Shown: piece by piece, positions 26,249-36,117 of the stretch
How the letters are laid out: every line of letters starts with the position of its first letter
Position numbering within the stretch: position 1 is the stretch's first letter
Assembly: GCF_037076425.1 (NCBI RefSeq)
Contig: NZ_AP028127.1
Location: 1,642,001 to 1,706,000, forward strand
Direction: 5' to 3'
DNA from: Turicibacter faecis
GTDB taxonomy: Bacteria > Bacillota_I > Bacilli_A > MOL361 > Turicibacteraceae
DNA: 64,000 bases
Position numbers and translations under genes: made by a program
The notes under the pieces: model-generated
What the model was told of the DNA's origin: nothing
The model's input: only the letters and a program-made list of their open reading frames with translations
Databases searched by the model: none

Positions 26249-26421
26249 TCCCCCAACTCCTTCATTTCCCCATTTAACTCATTTCATCATATGTTTTTTT
26301 CATAAAATAAATGTTATTTCCTAAAAGAAAATCATCGAAAATCGCACTTAAACACTTAGTTAACGTATTAAAGTAATTAAAAAAGGATGCCAAGGCACCC
26401 TCTCTTAATCATGTGTTATAT

Positions 26422-27237
26422 TCATAGGTATGGATAACGGTACCATCCACCGTAATAGGGATATCCTCCCCATCCCCATCCTCCATAATAAGGGTATCCT
26501 CCCCATCCCCATCCTCCACCGAAGAATGGATAACCAAAACCACCAATAAAGAATCTTTCATCTTGTACGCCTCTTGCAGCATAAGGATTCACATAAGCAC
26601 CTGGATAAGGAGGAACCGCACAAGGATTCATATAGTGACTTGGATAAGGGGCCGCTCCCGATAAGCATCCCGCCTGATACGGAGGATACATCATCGATGG
26701 CGTTGCTGGAAACGGATATGGTGCCTGTTGGGCAACTTGTGAAGTGTTACTAGTCGCCTCATCTGGCTTTTTATAAACCGTTTCATTAACCGATACTTGA
26801 CACTGCTCAACCGTTTTTGCTACGCCCCCAACTTCGACTTTAACACCATCATTTGGGGCAGTTGGCGTTTCTTCTTTTAAAGGCTTTAATGGAATCGGTT
26901 TTACTTCTTCCTTTTGCGTCACCTCTTGGTGAGCGGGCGACACTTGAACCTGACTCTGTTGAACATTTTGGACCACAACAGCTTCTGCCGCAGGGGCTTG
27001 AGTCGGTTTTAGTTCAATCGGATTAGTGTCTAAATTAGGGTAATATTTTTGGATATGTTGTGCGACATTAGATTCTTCTTTACGAACAGGTGAAGGAACT
27101 TTGACTTTTAACCCAGGAACAAGGCCAGCTAAGTGATTAATATGGGTATTCATCCCGATTAAATCCTGAACACTGACATTGTATTTTTCAGCAATAGACT
27201 GAAATGTATCATTTCTTTGCACAATGTGGATTTTCAT
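26422..27237 (-). CDS. LysM-domain protein with Gly/Tyr/Trp-rich C-terminus (SafA-like spore coat candidate)
   Basis: 271 residues. An N-terminal LysM domain (1-48, VQRNDTFQSIAEKYNVSVQD) binds peptidoglycan. A Pro/Gln/Val-rich linker comes next, then a tail with repeats of the type GGWGWGGYPYYGGW. No signal peptide is visible, which suits proteins assembled onto the forespore from the mother cell, as for SafA, rather than secretion. The coat role is inferred from architecture. A similar Gly-rich protein begins at 63812. ATG 27237 has GGAGAA upstream. Confidence 0.7.
   Translation of the reverse strand: MKIHIVQRNDTFQSIAEKYNVSVQDLIGMNTHINHLAGLVPGLKVKVPSPVRKEESNVAQHIQKYYPNLDTNPIELKPTQAPAAEAVVVQNVQQSQVQVSPAHQEVTQKEEVKPIPLKPLKEETPTAPNDGVKVEVGGVAKTVEQCQVSVNETVYKKPDEATSNTSQVAQQAPYPFPATPSMMYPPYQAGCLSGAAPYPSHYMNPCAVPPYPGAYVNPYAARGVQDERFFIGGFGYPFFGGGWGWGGYPYYGGWGWGGYPYYGGWYRYPYL
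26455..26522 (-). repeat. in-gene tandem repeat coding for Gly-Trp-Gly-Tyr units
   Basis: Two adjoining copies of about 33 bp, ATATCCTCCCCATCCCC-type on the plus strand, encode the aromatic Gly-rich tail repeats. Confidence 0.8.
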
Positions 27238-27240
27238 AAG

Positions 27241-27906
27241 CCTGATTCTCCTCTCTACATCATCTCCCTACAATATATGATGACATTTTTATGAATATAA
27301 CAAACTTATACCAACAGCGTATTTTTCTATTTTCACCCCATTAACTTCTAAATCTAGAATCTTTACTTCGACCCACTTATGTCAGTTCCCCTTTTTAGAA
27401 GAAAAAGAAAACTTGATCACACATCATTTCTTTTCCTAATGTCAAACTTCCTTAAAAAGTTGATCCGATAATGAAAAAAGATGATAGACCTTGAATCTTT
27501 AGATCCTCATAGATTCCTTGAGATAGAAAAACACTTTCTCAAACGAGAAGCGATTCAAGCGTTCGCATCTAACTCCCTGACATAAAAACAATCCCTTCAT
27601 ATAGGATACTTCCAACACCCCATACATTTTTCATTGGAAAAAGGGAGAACTTAACACCATCATAATTTTCAACGCCTAAAGCATAGCGCTTAAGAGTGAA
27701 CCTTTAAAATTAAGCTAACATTATCAAGTGACACAGCATCATTTAACTTGAGGACAAAAAGATGAATACTCGATAAGCCTATAACCTTTTAAAATTCCTT
27801 TGCTGGCTCGCGGTCCCACCTTTACTCATATTTTAATGGGAAACTTCCCCTTGCCACCCCGATATTTTGCTAAAAGATCCATTCCCTATCTTTTTATTTC
27901 CTAACG
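27241..27906. other. intergenic region without a recognised gene
   Basis: About 650 bp, AT-rich; no ORF with a ribosome site. The sequence CATATATTGTA just upstream of the LysM gene is a weak match to a mother-cell sigma -10 element, not enough to call. Confidence 0.5.
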
Positions 27907-27934
27907 AAAAAAGGTCCCCTCATTAGGGAACCTA
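27907..27934 (-). terminator. terminator of obg
   Basis: AGGTTCCCTAATGAGGGGACCTTTTTT on the minus strand (a GGTTCCC/GGGGACC stem). Confidence 0.85.
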
Positions 27935-27954
27935 GTATAGAAATAATAAATAAA

Positions 27955-29238
27955 TTAATCTTTAAATTCAAATTCAAAGTTAAGGATACGAACAAGATTT
28001 CCATCCTCCACCCCAAGATCACGTAACGCCTGATCGACACCAAGCTGGCGTAACTGACGAGCAAAACGCATAACAGAAGCTTCTCGGTTGAAATCTGTTT
28101 GATGGAAAATTCTTTCCACATGCGGTCCAGAAACCACATAAACCCCATCATCTCCAAGAGAAATATGAAACTTCGCTTCTTCAGGTGTGAATTTATATGT
28201 AACTGATTGTTCCATTTCTTCCTCATCATATAATGGGAATTGTGGCGTTGTTTCCAATAAATCAGCCGTTTTATAGAGTAACTGATCAATTCCTTGACGT
28301 GTTGCAGCCGAAATTTCAATAATCGTCATATCGTCTCCAACTTTTTCCTTGAATGCTTTTAAATTTTCCTCTGCATCCCCAATATCCATTTTATTGGCAA
28401 CAATAATTTGAGGACGTTCCATCAATTTATAGCGATATTGTGCAAGTTCATTATTAATAGTTACATAGTCTTCGTATGGGTCGCGTCCTTCCATTCCAGA
28501 CATATCAATAACGTGTAAAATAACACGTGTACGCTCAATATGGCGTAAAAATTGATGTCCAAGCCCTGCCCCAGTTGCAGCACCTTCAATTAATCCCGGT
28601 AAATCTGCCATGACAAACGAACGACCATCTGGAACACGAACAACTCCTAAATTAGGAACAAGCGTTGTAAAGTGATAAGCTGCAATTTTAGGTTTACATG
28701 CTGATACAACAGAAATCAATGTCGATTTACCAACACTTGGGAACCCAACTAATCCGACATCTGCTAACACTTTTAATTCAACACGAATTTCTCGTTTTTG
28801 TCCAAGTTCACCATTTTCAGCAAGCTCAGGAGCCGTATTACGCGGAGTAGCAAAGTGAATATTTCCACGTCCACCGCGTCCTCCCTTAGCAATAATCGCA
28901 CGCTGACCATTTTCAGTTAAATCAGCGATAATCAGATTCGTACTATTATCATAAACAATAGTCCCAACAGGAACTTTAATAATTAAATCATCAGAATTTT
29001 TTCCGTGGCAACTTTTTGCCATTCCGTTCTCACCATTTTTCGCCTGTAAGACACGGTTATAACGTAAATCCAATAGTGTCGACAATCCCTCATCCGCAAC
29101 GAAGATGACACTACCTCCGTTTCCTCCGTCACCACCTGCAGGACCACCATTGGCAATATATTTTTCACGACGGAAGGCTACGGCACCATTTCCACCATTA
29201 CCAGCCGCCACTTTTAATTTGACTTGATCGATAAACAA
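27955..29238 (-). CDS. obgE: GTPase ObgE/CgtA
   Basis: 427 residues, as in Bacillus Obg. The Gly-rich OBG fold is at 1-158 ([17 protein letters not shown]). The G domain carries [12 protein letters not shown] (P loop), DLPGLIEGA (switch II) and NKMD. A C-terminal OCT domain occupies about 345-427. Obg binds the 50S subunit in late assembly and links to the stress response and start of sporulation. It follows rpmA in the conserved order, separated by about 570 bp. ATG 29238. Confidence 0.97.
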   Translation of the reverse strand: MFIDQVKLKVAAGNGGNGAVAFRREKYIANGGPAGGDGGNGGSVIFVADEGLSTLLDLRYNRVLQAKNGENGMAKSCHGKNSDDLIIKVPVGTIVYDNSTNLIIADLTENGQRAIIAKGGRGGRGNIHFATPRNTAPELAENGELGQKREIRVELKVLADVGLVGFPSVGKSTLISVVSACKPKIAAYHFTTLVPNLGVVRVPDGRSFVMADLPGLIEGAATGAGLGHQFLRHIERTRVILHVIDMSGMEGRDPYEDYVTINNELAQYRYKLMERPQIIVANKMDIGDAEENLKAFKEKVGDDMTIIEISAATRQGIDQLLYKTADLLETTPQFPLYDEEEMEQSVTYKFTPEEAKFHISLGDDGVYVVSGPHVERIFHQTDFNREASVMRFARQLRQLGVDQALRDLGVEDGNLVRILNFEFEFKD

Positions 29239-29764
29239 GTGTATCCCTCAATTCTATTCATTGAAATGGTTCTTCATTTCAACGTAGTATTCTTCAACAT
29301 GTACCTCATAAATATTTTCAACGTAAGAGATCAACGAAGTAAATAACCCCAAACCTTCTGGCACAGACTTAGCATGCGATGAATAGAGTAGACTAAACTA
29401 CTCTTTAAAAATTTCAAGAACGAAAACAATCCATCACTTTTCCTATATATGAAAATAAGAGTGCTATTTATATAACAAAAAATCAGCTAAAACTCCATGC
29501 CATACCCGAAGACACACTCCTGTACCTTAGAATGCGCATCATTGAGTCAAGCAAAAATAACATAGGTTATAAACGTCTTGCTATCCTCTACTAATATCTT
29601 CGGAAAACTTTTTAATCGGCATGCCCTATCTAGACTTTAATCTAATCATAAAAATAAACGGTTATAGGCTATTTATACTTCCCTCAAATAGGATTGAAAA
29701 TAATCTAATTCGGTCTATATATAGTATTAAAATAAACTTATAAACTCATACGAAAAAAAGGCAT
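29239..29764. other. intergenic region without a recognised gene
   Basis: About 525 bp between rpmA and obg. No ORF, tRNA or repeat seen. In Bacillus a sporulation gene (spo0B) sits here; I find no trace of it. Confidence 0.5.
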
Positions 29765-29802
29765 AAAAAATAATCCCCTAATCGGCTGATCAGGGGATTG
29801 AT
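29765..29802 (-). terminator. terminator of the rplU-prp-rpmA operon
   Basis: AATCCCCTGATCAGCCGATTAGGGGATT followed by ATTTTTT on the minus strand. Confidence 0.85.
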
Positions 29803-29810
29803 TAAATCGA

Positions 29811-30095
29811 TTACTTAGCTTCTGGGTATACAGAAACTTGTTTTTTGTCACGTCCTAAACGTTCGTATTTAACAACACCATCGATTTTACAGAATAAAGT
29901 GTGATCCACACCCATACCTACGTTTGTTCCTGGATAAATTTTAGTTCCGCGTTGACGATAGATAATTGATCCTGCAGAAGCATATTGTCCATCAGCTAAT
30001 TTAGCTCCTAAACGTTTAGACTCAGAGTCACGACCGTTCTTTGTAGAACCAACACCTTTTTTAGATGCGAAAAATTGTAAATTTAACTTTAACAT
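29811..30095 (-). CDS. rpmA: 50S ribosomal protein L27
   Basis: 94 residues. The N-terminus [14 protein letters not shown] carries the Firmicute extension that the protease Prp removes, expected after the two Phe residues, to expose the mature N-terminus at the peptidyl transferase centre. It is the last gene of the rplU-prp-rpmA operon, 11 bp after prp. AGGAGGTGG is upstream. Confidence 0.97.
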   Translation of the reverse strand: MLKLNLQFFASKKGVGSTKNGRDSESKRLGAKLADGQYASAGSIIYRQRGTKIYPGTNVGMGVDHTLFCKIDGVVKYERLGRDKKQVSVYPEAK

Positions 30096-30106
30096 TGGGC
30101 CACCTC

Positions 30107-30418
30107 CTACTTATTTTCTATAACTGTTAAGTATTTAAATTGTTCTTCTTCAATTGTGTGCAAAGAAGTAATCATTCCATAGATTAGCGTTTGAGCAGCT
30201 TCACTAGTTGGAAGATTTTCAACTAATAAATAACCATCTTCCATTTTTATGCTAAGTTCTGATTCATCTAAGTTGATAATGGAATTTGTTAAGCCAAATG
30301 TTACTGCACTCACCGCAGCGCAGACTAAATCTTCACCGGGTTCACCTGCAAATGCATGGCCGCTAATTTCATATGACTCAACTTTATTATTTTTATAGTG
30401 AAAATTGGCTGTAATCAT
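30107..30418 (-). CDS. prp: ribosomal-processing cysteine protease Prp (YsxB)
   Basis: 103 residues. The catalytic pair is His21 in ISGHAFAG and Cys33 in [10 protein letters not shown], as in the Prp family. It cleaves the N-terminal extension of L27, which is encoded by the next gene. Its place between rplU and rpmA is the standard Firmicute arrangement and supports co-translation with its substrate. Confidence 0.95.
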   Translation of the reverse strand: MITANFHYKNNKVESYEISGHAFAGEPGEDLVCAAVSAVTFGLTNSIINLDESELSIKMEDGYLLVENLPTSEAAQTLIYGMITSLHTIEEEQFKYLTVIENK

Positions 30419-30429
30419 CGTCGATTTAA

Positions 30430-30738
30430 TTAAGCGTTAATTGCTTCGATAACAACTTTAGTGTATGGTTGACGGTGACCTTGTTTCTTTTTGTAACCTT
30501 TTTTAGGTTTGTATTTGAACACAATAATTTTTTCACCTTTACCGTGTTTTTCAACCTTTGCAGTTACAGTTGCACCTTCTACTAATGGAGCACCAACTTT
30601 TGCGTTTTCTCCACCAACGAATAATACTTCGTCGAAAGTAACAACATCACCTTCAGCAACATTTAATTTTTCAATGTAGATTGCTTGACCTACTTCAACT
30701 TTTAATTGTTTACCACCAGTTTTAATAATAGCGTACAT
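30430..30738 (-). CDS. rplU: 50S ribosomal protein L21
   Basis: 102 residues beginning [17 protein letters not shown]. The ATG at 30738 is chosen because GGAGGTG lies 6 bases upstream; an in-frame GTG at 30747 overlaps that site. The C-terminal [16 protein letters not shown] is typical. First gene of the operon. Confidence 0.97.
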   Translation of the reverse strand: MYAIIKTGGKQLKVEVGQAIYIEKLNVAEGDVVTFDEVLFVGGENAKVGAPLVEGATVTAKVEKHGKGEKIIVFKYKPKKGYKKKQGHRQPYTKVVIEAINA

Positions 30739-30860
30739 TACCTGCACCTCCTTAAAATTTAACTAAGACTCGCCATTTAAGGTATACAAGTTGTATTTAA
30801 ACCTTATCCGTGCGGTTGTAGTACCCTAAGGTGCTAACAACATAGTTCATTATAGCAAAG
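30739..30860 (-). promoter_or_regulatory. rplU 5' leader (L21-leader-type RNA candidate)
   Basis: About 120 bp upstream of rplU holds CACCTTAGGGTACTAC and several short inverted stretches, in the place where Firmicutes have the L21 autoregulatory leader. The assignment rests mainly on position. Confidence 0.55.
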
Positions 30861-31051
30861 CAAAAATCATTCGTCAACGTTTTATAGCTGGTTATCTCTA
30901 CCTTTTTCGATTTTTTCTTTGAACATATATACTAAATTTTACAGACTCCTTCAAACTTCCCTATAAAACATAGGCATCTCGTGTCTTTTCATCCCTTCTA
31001 TGAACGTCTGCGATAAAAAGGTGCTGTAATTTCGCCTTTCTTCTATTAACT

Positions 31052-31096
31052 AAAAAAAGTATTAAGGTATTCCCTAACACCCTAATACTTTTTTTA
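31052..31096 (-). terminator. terminator of the response regulator gene
   Basis: AAAAAAAGTATTAGGGTGTTAGGGAATACCTTAATACTTTTTTT-type hairpin (AAAGTATTA/TAATACTTT arms) overlapping the gene end. Confidence 0.8.
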
Positions 31097-31469
31097 TCAT
31101 CATTAGATCAACGGGCTTTAATAGAATATCATCCATCATCGCCTCTTGAAATTTTGAATCATCTTTTGATAACTGATTTGCCGTCAAGGCAATAATACGC
31201 CCCTCATATCCAATCTTTCTTAGTTGTTTTGATGCCTCATATCCATCCATAACCGGCATACAAATATCCATCACTACAACATCATAATTTGGGTTGTTCT
31301 CAATTTCCTTAATTGCTTCAATCCCACTTTCAAGTGTTTTTACTTTTTTGATGTCCATGACATCTAATATATCTTCCATCAACATTAAGTTAATCTCATT
31401 ATCATCTACTACTAGTACGGAAATATCATCTGTCAATTGTGCCACCTTATGCTCCGCCTCCAACTTCAT
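31074..31469 (-). CDS. stand-alone response regulator receiver protein
   Basis: 131 residues, a single receiver domain with no output domain. The acidic pocket is VLVVDDNEIN, the phospho-acceptor Asp is in VVVMDICMPVMDG, and the Thr/Lys switch residues are in IIALTAN and LLKPVD. The sequence resembles receivers cut from hybrid kinases (DDNEIN, MDICMPVMDG), so it may relay phosphate by protein contact, as Spo0F does. It lies about 20 bp downstream of spoIVFB and may be co-transcribed; its kinase is not in the window. Confidence 0.85.
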   Translation of the reverse strand: MKLEAEHKVAQLTDDISVLVVDDNEINLMLMEDILDVMDIKKVKTLESGIEAIKEIENNPNYDVVVMDICMPVMDGYEASKQLRKIGYEGRIIALTANQLSKDDSKFQEAMMDDILLKPVDLMMIKKVLGC

Positions 31470-31489
31470 CTCATCTTGTCTCTCCTATT

Positions 31490-32311
31490 TTAGTCAGTTT
31501 TATAAGGAGCGTCAACACTTAGGACCGCATTTTCCTCATATTTTAACTTCAACCAGCTCGTCTCATCATGTAATCGGTGGTTAATTTGAAACGTGTTAAA
31601 ATATCCACGATAAAAATTATCCTCCAAGGAATGATTCCTAAATCTAATAATTTTATTTGGTAAATCCACATTTGTATACATTCTTTTCTGTAATAAAAAC
31701 CGTTGAAATAGGAAATAAATTTGTTTATTGTACTTAATCGTCGAATAAACAAGAAATGACATAACGAGATAGATTTGTCGAAAATCGTTAAAAAATGTTA
31801 TGGCCATAAAAAGAACAATTAAGACTATATTTATTATCTTCATTATCTTTAAAACTACCTTATACGGAAAATAACAACACAAAAACGCATTTAATAACCG
31901 GCTTCCATCTAAAGGTGGTAATGGTGTCAAATTAAAAAAGATAACAAACAACTGACTTCCTATCGCATAATCATACAGCGTTAAATTAACATATGGACTT
32001 ATCCTTTCACGGGCTAGAATTAAGAGTAAAAAACAAAGAAAATTAAAAACAATTCCCCCGCTACTTACAACAAAATCTTCCACATTCGATTTATTTAATT
32101 CTCCCTGGAATTCCATAATGCCTCCGAAGGCAAAGAATTTTATTCGTTCAAACCTCCAGTTATAAAAAGCGGCCATCATTAGATGACCACACTCATGAAC
32201 TAAAATAGTTAGAGTAAATATAATATATTCATTTAAATATCCAAGAAAAATTGCGAGTAAGGTCATCGCATAAAAAGAAGGATCAAACTTTATTCGTTTT
32301 GGACGCATCAT
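31490..32311 (-). CDS. spoIVFB: stage IV sporulation protein FB, M50 intramembrane metalloprotease
   Basis: 273 residues with about 6 membrane helices. Zinc motif HECGH (39-43) and the second metal ligand in LTPLPPLDGSRLL identify a site-2-type protease. In Bacillus it cleaves pro-sigma-K in the forespore outer membrane. It directly follows spoIVFA (13-bp gap) and precedes rplU, the Bacillus order. The C-terminal soluble part (about 190-273) is in the place of the ATP-binding CBS domain but is divergent. Confidence 0.9.
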   Translation of the reverse strand: MMRPKRIKFDPSFYAMTLLAIFLGYLNEYIIFTLTILVHECGHLMMAAFYNWRFERIKFFAFGGIMEFQGELNKSNVEDFVVSSGGIVFNFLCFLLLILARERISPYVNLTLYDYAIGSQLFVIFFNLTPLPPLDGSRLLNAFLCCYFPYKVVLKIMKIINIVLIVLFMAITFFNDFRQIYLVMSFLVYSTIKYNKQIYFLFQRFLLQKRMYTNVDLPNKIIRFRNHSLEDNFYRGYFNTFQINHRLHDETSWLKLKYEENAVLSVDAPYKTD

Positions 32312-32324
32312 TAAGCCCCCCTAT

Positions 32325-33116
32325 TTATTGCAATGATTTTAAGTAATCCATAATATCTTGGTACTCTCCCTCCTCATTTTTTAATGATAAATAATAAAAC
32401 GCCTCTTCTTCAAAATCTGTCCCCGGTAGCTCTAAAACCGAACCAACGCCAAGCTCGTCACCCGCCTTAATGTGTTGATACTGACTAACTCCCCTATTTT
32501 CTAAAAAGCCAATCGTTAGGACCCATTCATCTGGTAGTTGGACATTAACATAATTACCTATCTTCTCATCGACACCTAAGTTCAAAACAATTCCCGATAC
32601 AAAGCTTCTAATCGATTCTGTCCGTTTAGCCTGAATCACCACTCCATCTTCGTAGTCCTTTAAAGCCACATTATTAGTCGCCTTTTTAATCGCCTTTTTC
32701 AAATTAAACTCTGTATCTTTTTCATCGTTAGACGCCACCTGATTTCCTGACTCATCCATGGTTGATGATACGCCACCATTCACTGCCGCTACCTCTTCAT
32801 CGCTCGGTAATTTAAATTCAAACGGCAACATATTTGACAAGAAGTTCTGATACATTTTTTCGTATTTGGCAAATGGAAAATTTCCCATGACCGAACTCTT
32901 TACAGTCTCGTACATCGTTGTGTTTGGAAGCTTTTGAATAACTAAGATTCCCATTAACACACATAAACAAATCATCGATTGACACATAAAACGTCTAATG
33001 AACCACGTTCCTTCATCTTCCTTTCTCCTTTGTCTATAATAAGCAGCAGAATGCTGAATCTGCTTATTACCATGAGCCGATCGATAAGATGAATGCTTTT
33101 TTTTATAATTGGCCAC
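32325..33116 (-). CDS. spoIVFA: stage IV sporulation protein FA-like membrane protein
   Basis: 263 residues. A basic N-terminus is followed by one helix (about 44-62, CQSMICLCVLMGILVIQKL), a linker, and a C-terminal domain (about 165-260) related to LytM/M23 but lacking its zinc ligands, as expected for SpoIVFA. It holds SpoIVFB inactive until the forespore signal arrives. Its position just upstream of spoIVFB supports the call. ATG 33116 is preceded by GGGGGAAAT. Confidence 0.82.
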   Translation of the reverse strand: MANYKKKHSSYRSAHGNKQIQHSAAYYRQRRKEDEGTWFIRRFMCQSMICLCVLMGILVIQKLPNTTMYETVKSSVMGNFPFAKYEKMYQNFLSNMLPFEFKLPSDEEVAAVNGGVSSTMDESGNQVASNDEKDTEFNLKKAIKKATNNVALKDYEDGVVIQAKRTESIRSFVSGIVLNLGVDEKIGNYVNVQLPDEWVLTIGFLENRGVSQYQHIKAGDELGVGSVLELPGTDFEEEAFYYLSLKNEEGEYQDIMDYLKSLQ

Positions 33117-33231
33117 GATATTTCCCCCTCACTTTTTTCATCTGTGCGACTTGTTCATTGCATCATATGAGTATAGCGTAAAAGTTAGAACATTCGAGAG
33201 AGGCTTGCACTCTTTTTACAATCGACAGAAA

Positions 33232-33303
33232 AAAAACGAACCCTCAACAATTAGTTTTTTTAGTCTAATCGTCGGGGGTCCGCTCAAGATTCGTTTCTTT
33301 TTA
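33232..33303 (-). terminator. terminator of mreCD
   Basis: A long hairpin with arms AAACGAATC and GGGTTCGTTTTTTTT on the minus strand, about 70 bp. Confidence 0.65.
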
Positions 33304-33304
33304 G

Positions 33305-33823
33305 TTAAAAATCATTCAAAACCTTTTTTTGATAAATTTTAAATTGAAATTTCAACATGGGGTAGAGAACAATCGTCACTAGCATATTAAAAAAAGCCGT
33401 TGGAATTAAAATATATTTGATAAAAGTCCACGTTGACATATTAGTTGCTTTCATCGTATTCACAATAAAATAAACGATGGATTCCTCTCCCATAACCAAG
33501 ATAGCGACCATCGCCATCATCGACAGCAAATTAATCGGCATGGTTTGAGAAACAAACCTCACCATAATAAACGTTAGAATAGGAAACAAACAAGTATATA
33601 AACCAATTAAATCCGCGTAACACACATCATAAAGAAAGCCGAAAATAAAAGCGAAAATAAAAGGTCTAATTCCCTTATCATAAAAAGTAAAAAAAGCTAA
33701 ACAGATTAAAAAGACATTGGGAATTGCCCGGTAATAGCTAACAATAGGGTCAATGGGCAAAAAACTGACTAATAGATTATCCATGACAAAACAGGTCACA
33801 AACGTAATAATTAATCTACTCAT
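33305..33823 (-). CDS. mreD: rod shape-determining protein MreD
   Basis: 172 residues, hydrophobic, about 5 membrane helices; the length fits the family. It overlaps the end of mreC by 8 bp, so the two are translationally coupled. MreD links MreC to the elongation peptidoglycan machinery. Confidence 0.88.
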   Translation of the reverse strand: MSRLIITFVTCFVMDNLLVSFLPIDPIVSYYRAIPNVFLICLAFFTFYDKGIRPFIFAFIFGFLYDVCYADLIGLYTCLFPILTFIMVRFVSQTMPINLLSMMAMVAILVMGEESIVYFIVNTMKATNMSTWTFIKYILIPTAFFNMLVTIVLYPMLKFQFKIYQKKVLNDF

Positions 33824-34667
33824 GATCTATCGTCACCGCCTCACGCGCTACAACAATTACATAATCCATATTATCGTAATTTTTTTCTCCTTTTAAGTAC
33901 AACGTTTGGGTTAATCCATCTTTACTAACCTCTATGCGATCCACGTAACCGATTAAAAGTGATTTAGGATATACACCACCTAATCCACTCGTAATTACCT
34001 TATCCCCTTTATCCACTTTTACATCTTTTGATACCTGAGTCATCACTAATTCGTCAGTTGTATAATCATAACCTTCCACGGTTCCAATAGAACCCTCTTT
34101 CCCATCGATAATAGCCGAAACTTTACTTCCAAAATCTTGATTCTTAATTAACTTAACTTTAGATGAAAAATCAGTAACTGAGATAATTTTACCAATGAGA
34201 AATCCCTCTTTTGATAACACGGCCATATTCTCTTTCATCCCCTGTTTACTTCCTTTATTAATAAAAATAAAGTCGTGCCACTGGTCAACATTACGCATCA
34301 CCGTTGTCGCATTAATCGTTTCATACGCAACTAAAGACGTTCCCGTCTGTTGTAAATCTTCTAATGAAGCCAACTGTTCCTCTAACTGATGCGTATAAAC
34401 CTCTAATGATTCGTACTGATACATCTGTTGTTTTAACATTTTATTCTCTTCGTATGTATGAAAGAGGTCATTCAAATTGACAAAGAAACGTTTGAAGCCC
34501 TCAACTATTCCCGTATAACCGGTTTGAACAACAACCATCCCATCCTTAATCAATCGCTGAGGAATAGACCCACGAGTCTCCTGATGCATCGTATATCCAA
34601 CCGTAATAAACGTCATAAATACTAAAACAATAATCAAAAATACCTTTAAATGATTAACACCCTTCAT
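33816..34667 (-). CDS. mreC: rod shape-determining protein MreC
   Basis: 283 residues. One N-terminal membrane helix (about 7-24) is followed by a coiled coil (about 65-105, ENKMLKQQMYQYESLEVYT) and the beta-rich MreC domain with INKGSKQGMKENMAV, GKIISV and VTSGLGGVYPKSLLIG. It organises the cell-wall elongation complex on the outer face of the membrane. mreB is not adjacent, unlike Bacillus. ATG 34667. Confidence 0.93.
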   Translation of the reverse strand: MKGVNHLKVFLIIVLVFMTFITVGYTMHQETRGSIPQRLIKDGMVVVQTGYTGIVEGFKRFFVNLNDLFHTYEENKMLKQQMYQYESLEVYTHQLEEQLASLEDLQQTGTSLVAYETINATTVMRNVDQWHDFIFINKGSKQGMKENMAVLSKEGFLIGKIISVTDFSSKVKLIKNQDFGSKVSAIIDGKEGSIGTVEGYDYTTDELVMTQVSKDVKVDKGDKVITSGLGGVYPKSLLIGYVDRIEVSKDGLTQTLYLKGEKNYDNMDYVIVVAREAVTIDHE

Positions 34668-34830
34668 TTAACCACATCCTACGTCTTTACAATAATCTAA
34701 TCCATATTGCCTATTATATATAATTGATAAGTCTGAAACAAGAGCCTTTCCTCACATAAAACGTCATAAATAATGTTTTTCACACAATTTACATGAGATC
34801 GAGGCGAGGTTAAAAAAGAAGTATCTCCTT

Positions 34831-35391
34831 TTATTTAAAATCCTTTTTTAAAATGAAGTAAGTCTCGCAATCTACCCATCCACGCCTTTCAGTCAACACG
34901 GCACGACGAATATATTTATCACGCGTCATTCCAATCTTTTGCATCACTCGCTCAGAAGCTTTATTCAAAACATCATACTTCGCTGTCACTACATCAACTC
35001 CCACATCAAAAAAGGCAAAGCTTAATACACAATGGGCGGCTTCAGTAGCTAACCCCTTATTCCAATAATTTTTTGCTAAACAATATCCTAACTCGCAATA
35101 AAACTTTCTTCCTCGTCGATGAAATTGAAAAAGTGAGATTGAACCAATCACTTCTTGATTTTCACGATCAACAATCGCCCATTGGTAGGTATCCTTTAAT
35201 TGATAGGCCCGCTCCCAACTTTCTAAAATGCGTTGCGTCATCTCTACGTTTTCATGCGGCGCCCAAGCCACAAACTTTGCCACCTCTTCATCACTACTCC
35301 AATTATTAAATACCATCTGAGCATCACTCACCTCAAAGCGTCTTAAATATAACCTCGGCGTGTGTAATGGACATGTTCCTATATGCTTCAT
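34831..35391 (-). CDS. GNAT-family N-acetyltransferase (RimJ/RimL type)
   Basis: 186 residues. TPRLYLRRFEVSDA at the start, then CELGYCLAKNYWNKGLATEA (acetyl-CoA site) and a C-terminal KASERVMQKIGM motif typify RimJ/YdaF-like enzymes that acetylate protein N-termini or small amines. It lies between mreC and radC, where the Bacillus order has mreB. Substrate unknown. Confidence 0.9.
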   Translation of the reverse strand: MKHIGTCPLHTPRLYLRRFEVSDAQMVFNNWSSDEEVAKFVAWAPHENVEMTQRILESWERAYQLKDTYQWAIVDRENQEVIGSISLFQFHRRGRKFYCELGYCLAKNYWNKGLATEAAHCVLSFAFFDVGVDVVTAKYDVLNKASERVMQKIGMTRDKYIRRAVLTERRGWVDCETYFILKKDFK

Positions 35392-35705
35392 TTAAAACTC
35401 TCCCCTCTAAACATGACATCCATGAAAGTTTCTCACTCATCATAAAATTTATGACTATAAACAATCCAAATTCCTATATAAACGTTAAAATGAGATTTCC
35501 ATCAATCACATCATTTTATATTCTATGCCAAACGTGGGCATTCAACCATCAATATTACCTCTTCCTCTAAATAAATAAGCCCCCCCTCTTCTTCCGTCCA
35601 CTAATAGCTACTTTTATTTCTATAACTATAAATTTATCGTATAAACACTTTTTATAATAGGAAAACTATGACTAAGATTCGATTATCTTGGGAAGGAATA
35701 ACTGT

Positions 35706-36059
35706 ATGTCACCATTGGAACATTTTATTGAACAATTTTTACCTTATATTATTCAAATCCTTGAAGCCATGGGCATTTTCATCATTACGCTCGGCGCATT
35801 CCGTGCGTTCTATCATTACATGAAAACACTTATTTTCAAGGACCATTATCCGACAAAACACCAATTTGCTAACTCAATGGCAACCGGTCTTGAGTTTAAA
35901 TTAGCAGCCGAGATTTTAAAAACAGTACTTATCCAAAGTCTTAATGAACTTATCATTCTCGGATCTATTTTCCTACTTCGTGTCCTGATGACCATTGTTA
36001 TTGAATGGGAAATTCGTCAGGATGAAAAACAGAAGCACCTTCATGAAAACAAAGAATAA
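35706..36059 (+). CDS. DUF1622-type small membrane protein
   Basis: 117 residues with about three hydrophobic segments and the pattern GLEFKLAAEILKTVL typical of the DUF1622 family. ATG 35706 is chosen for GGAAGGA about 8 bases upstream; the frame extends to a TTG at 35688. It converges with radC. Function unknown. Confidence 0.8.
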   Translation: MSPLEHFIEQFLPYIIQILEAMGIFIITLGAFRAFYHYMKTLIFKDHYPTKHQFANSMATGLEFKLAAEILKTVLIQSLNELIILGSIFLLRVLMTIVIEWEIRQDEKQKHLHENKE

Positions 36060-36060
36060 A

Positions 36061-36115
36061 AAGAAAACTCGTAGCGATTATCTCACTGAATAGTGATTAA
36101 CCTACGAGTTTCTTT
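36061..36115. terminator. bidirectional terminator between the DUF1622 gene and radC
   Basis: AAGAAAACTCGTAG and CTACGAGTTTCTTT flank a loop that holds a weaker inner stem. Confidence 0.85.
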
Positions 36116-36117
36116 CA

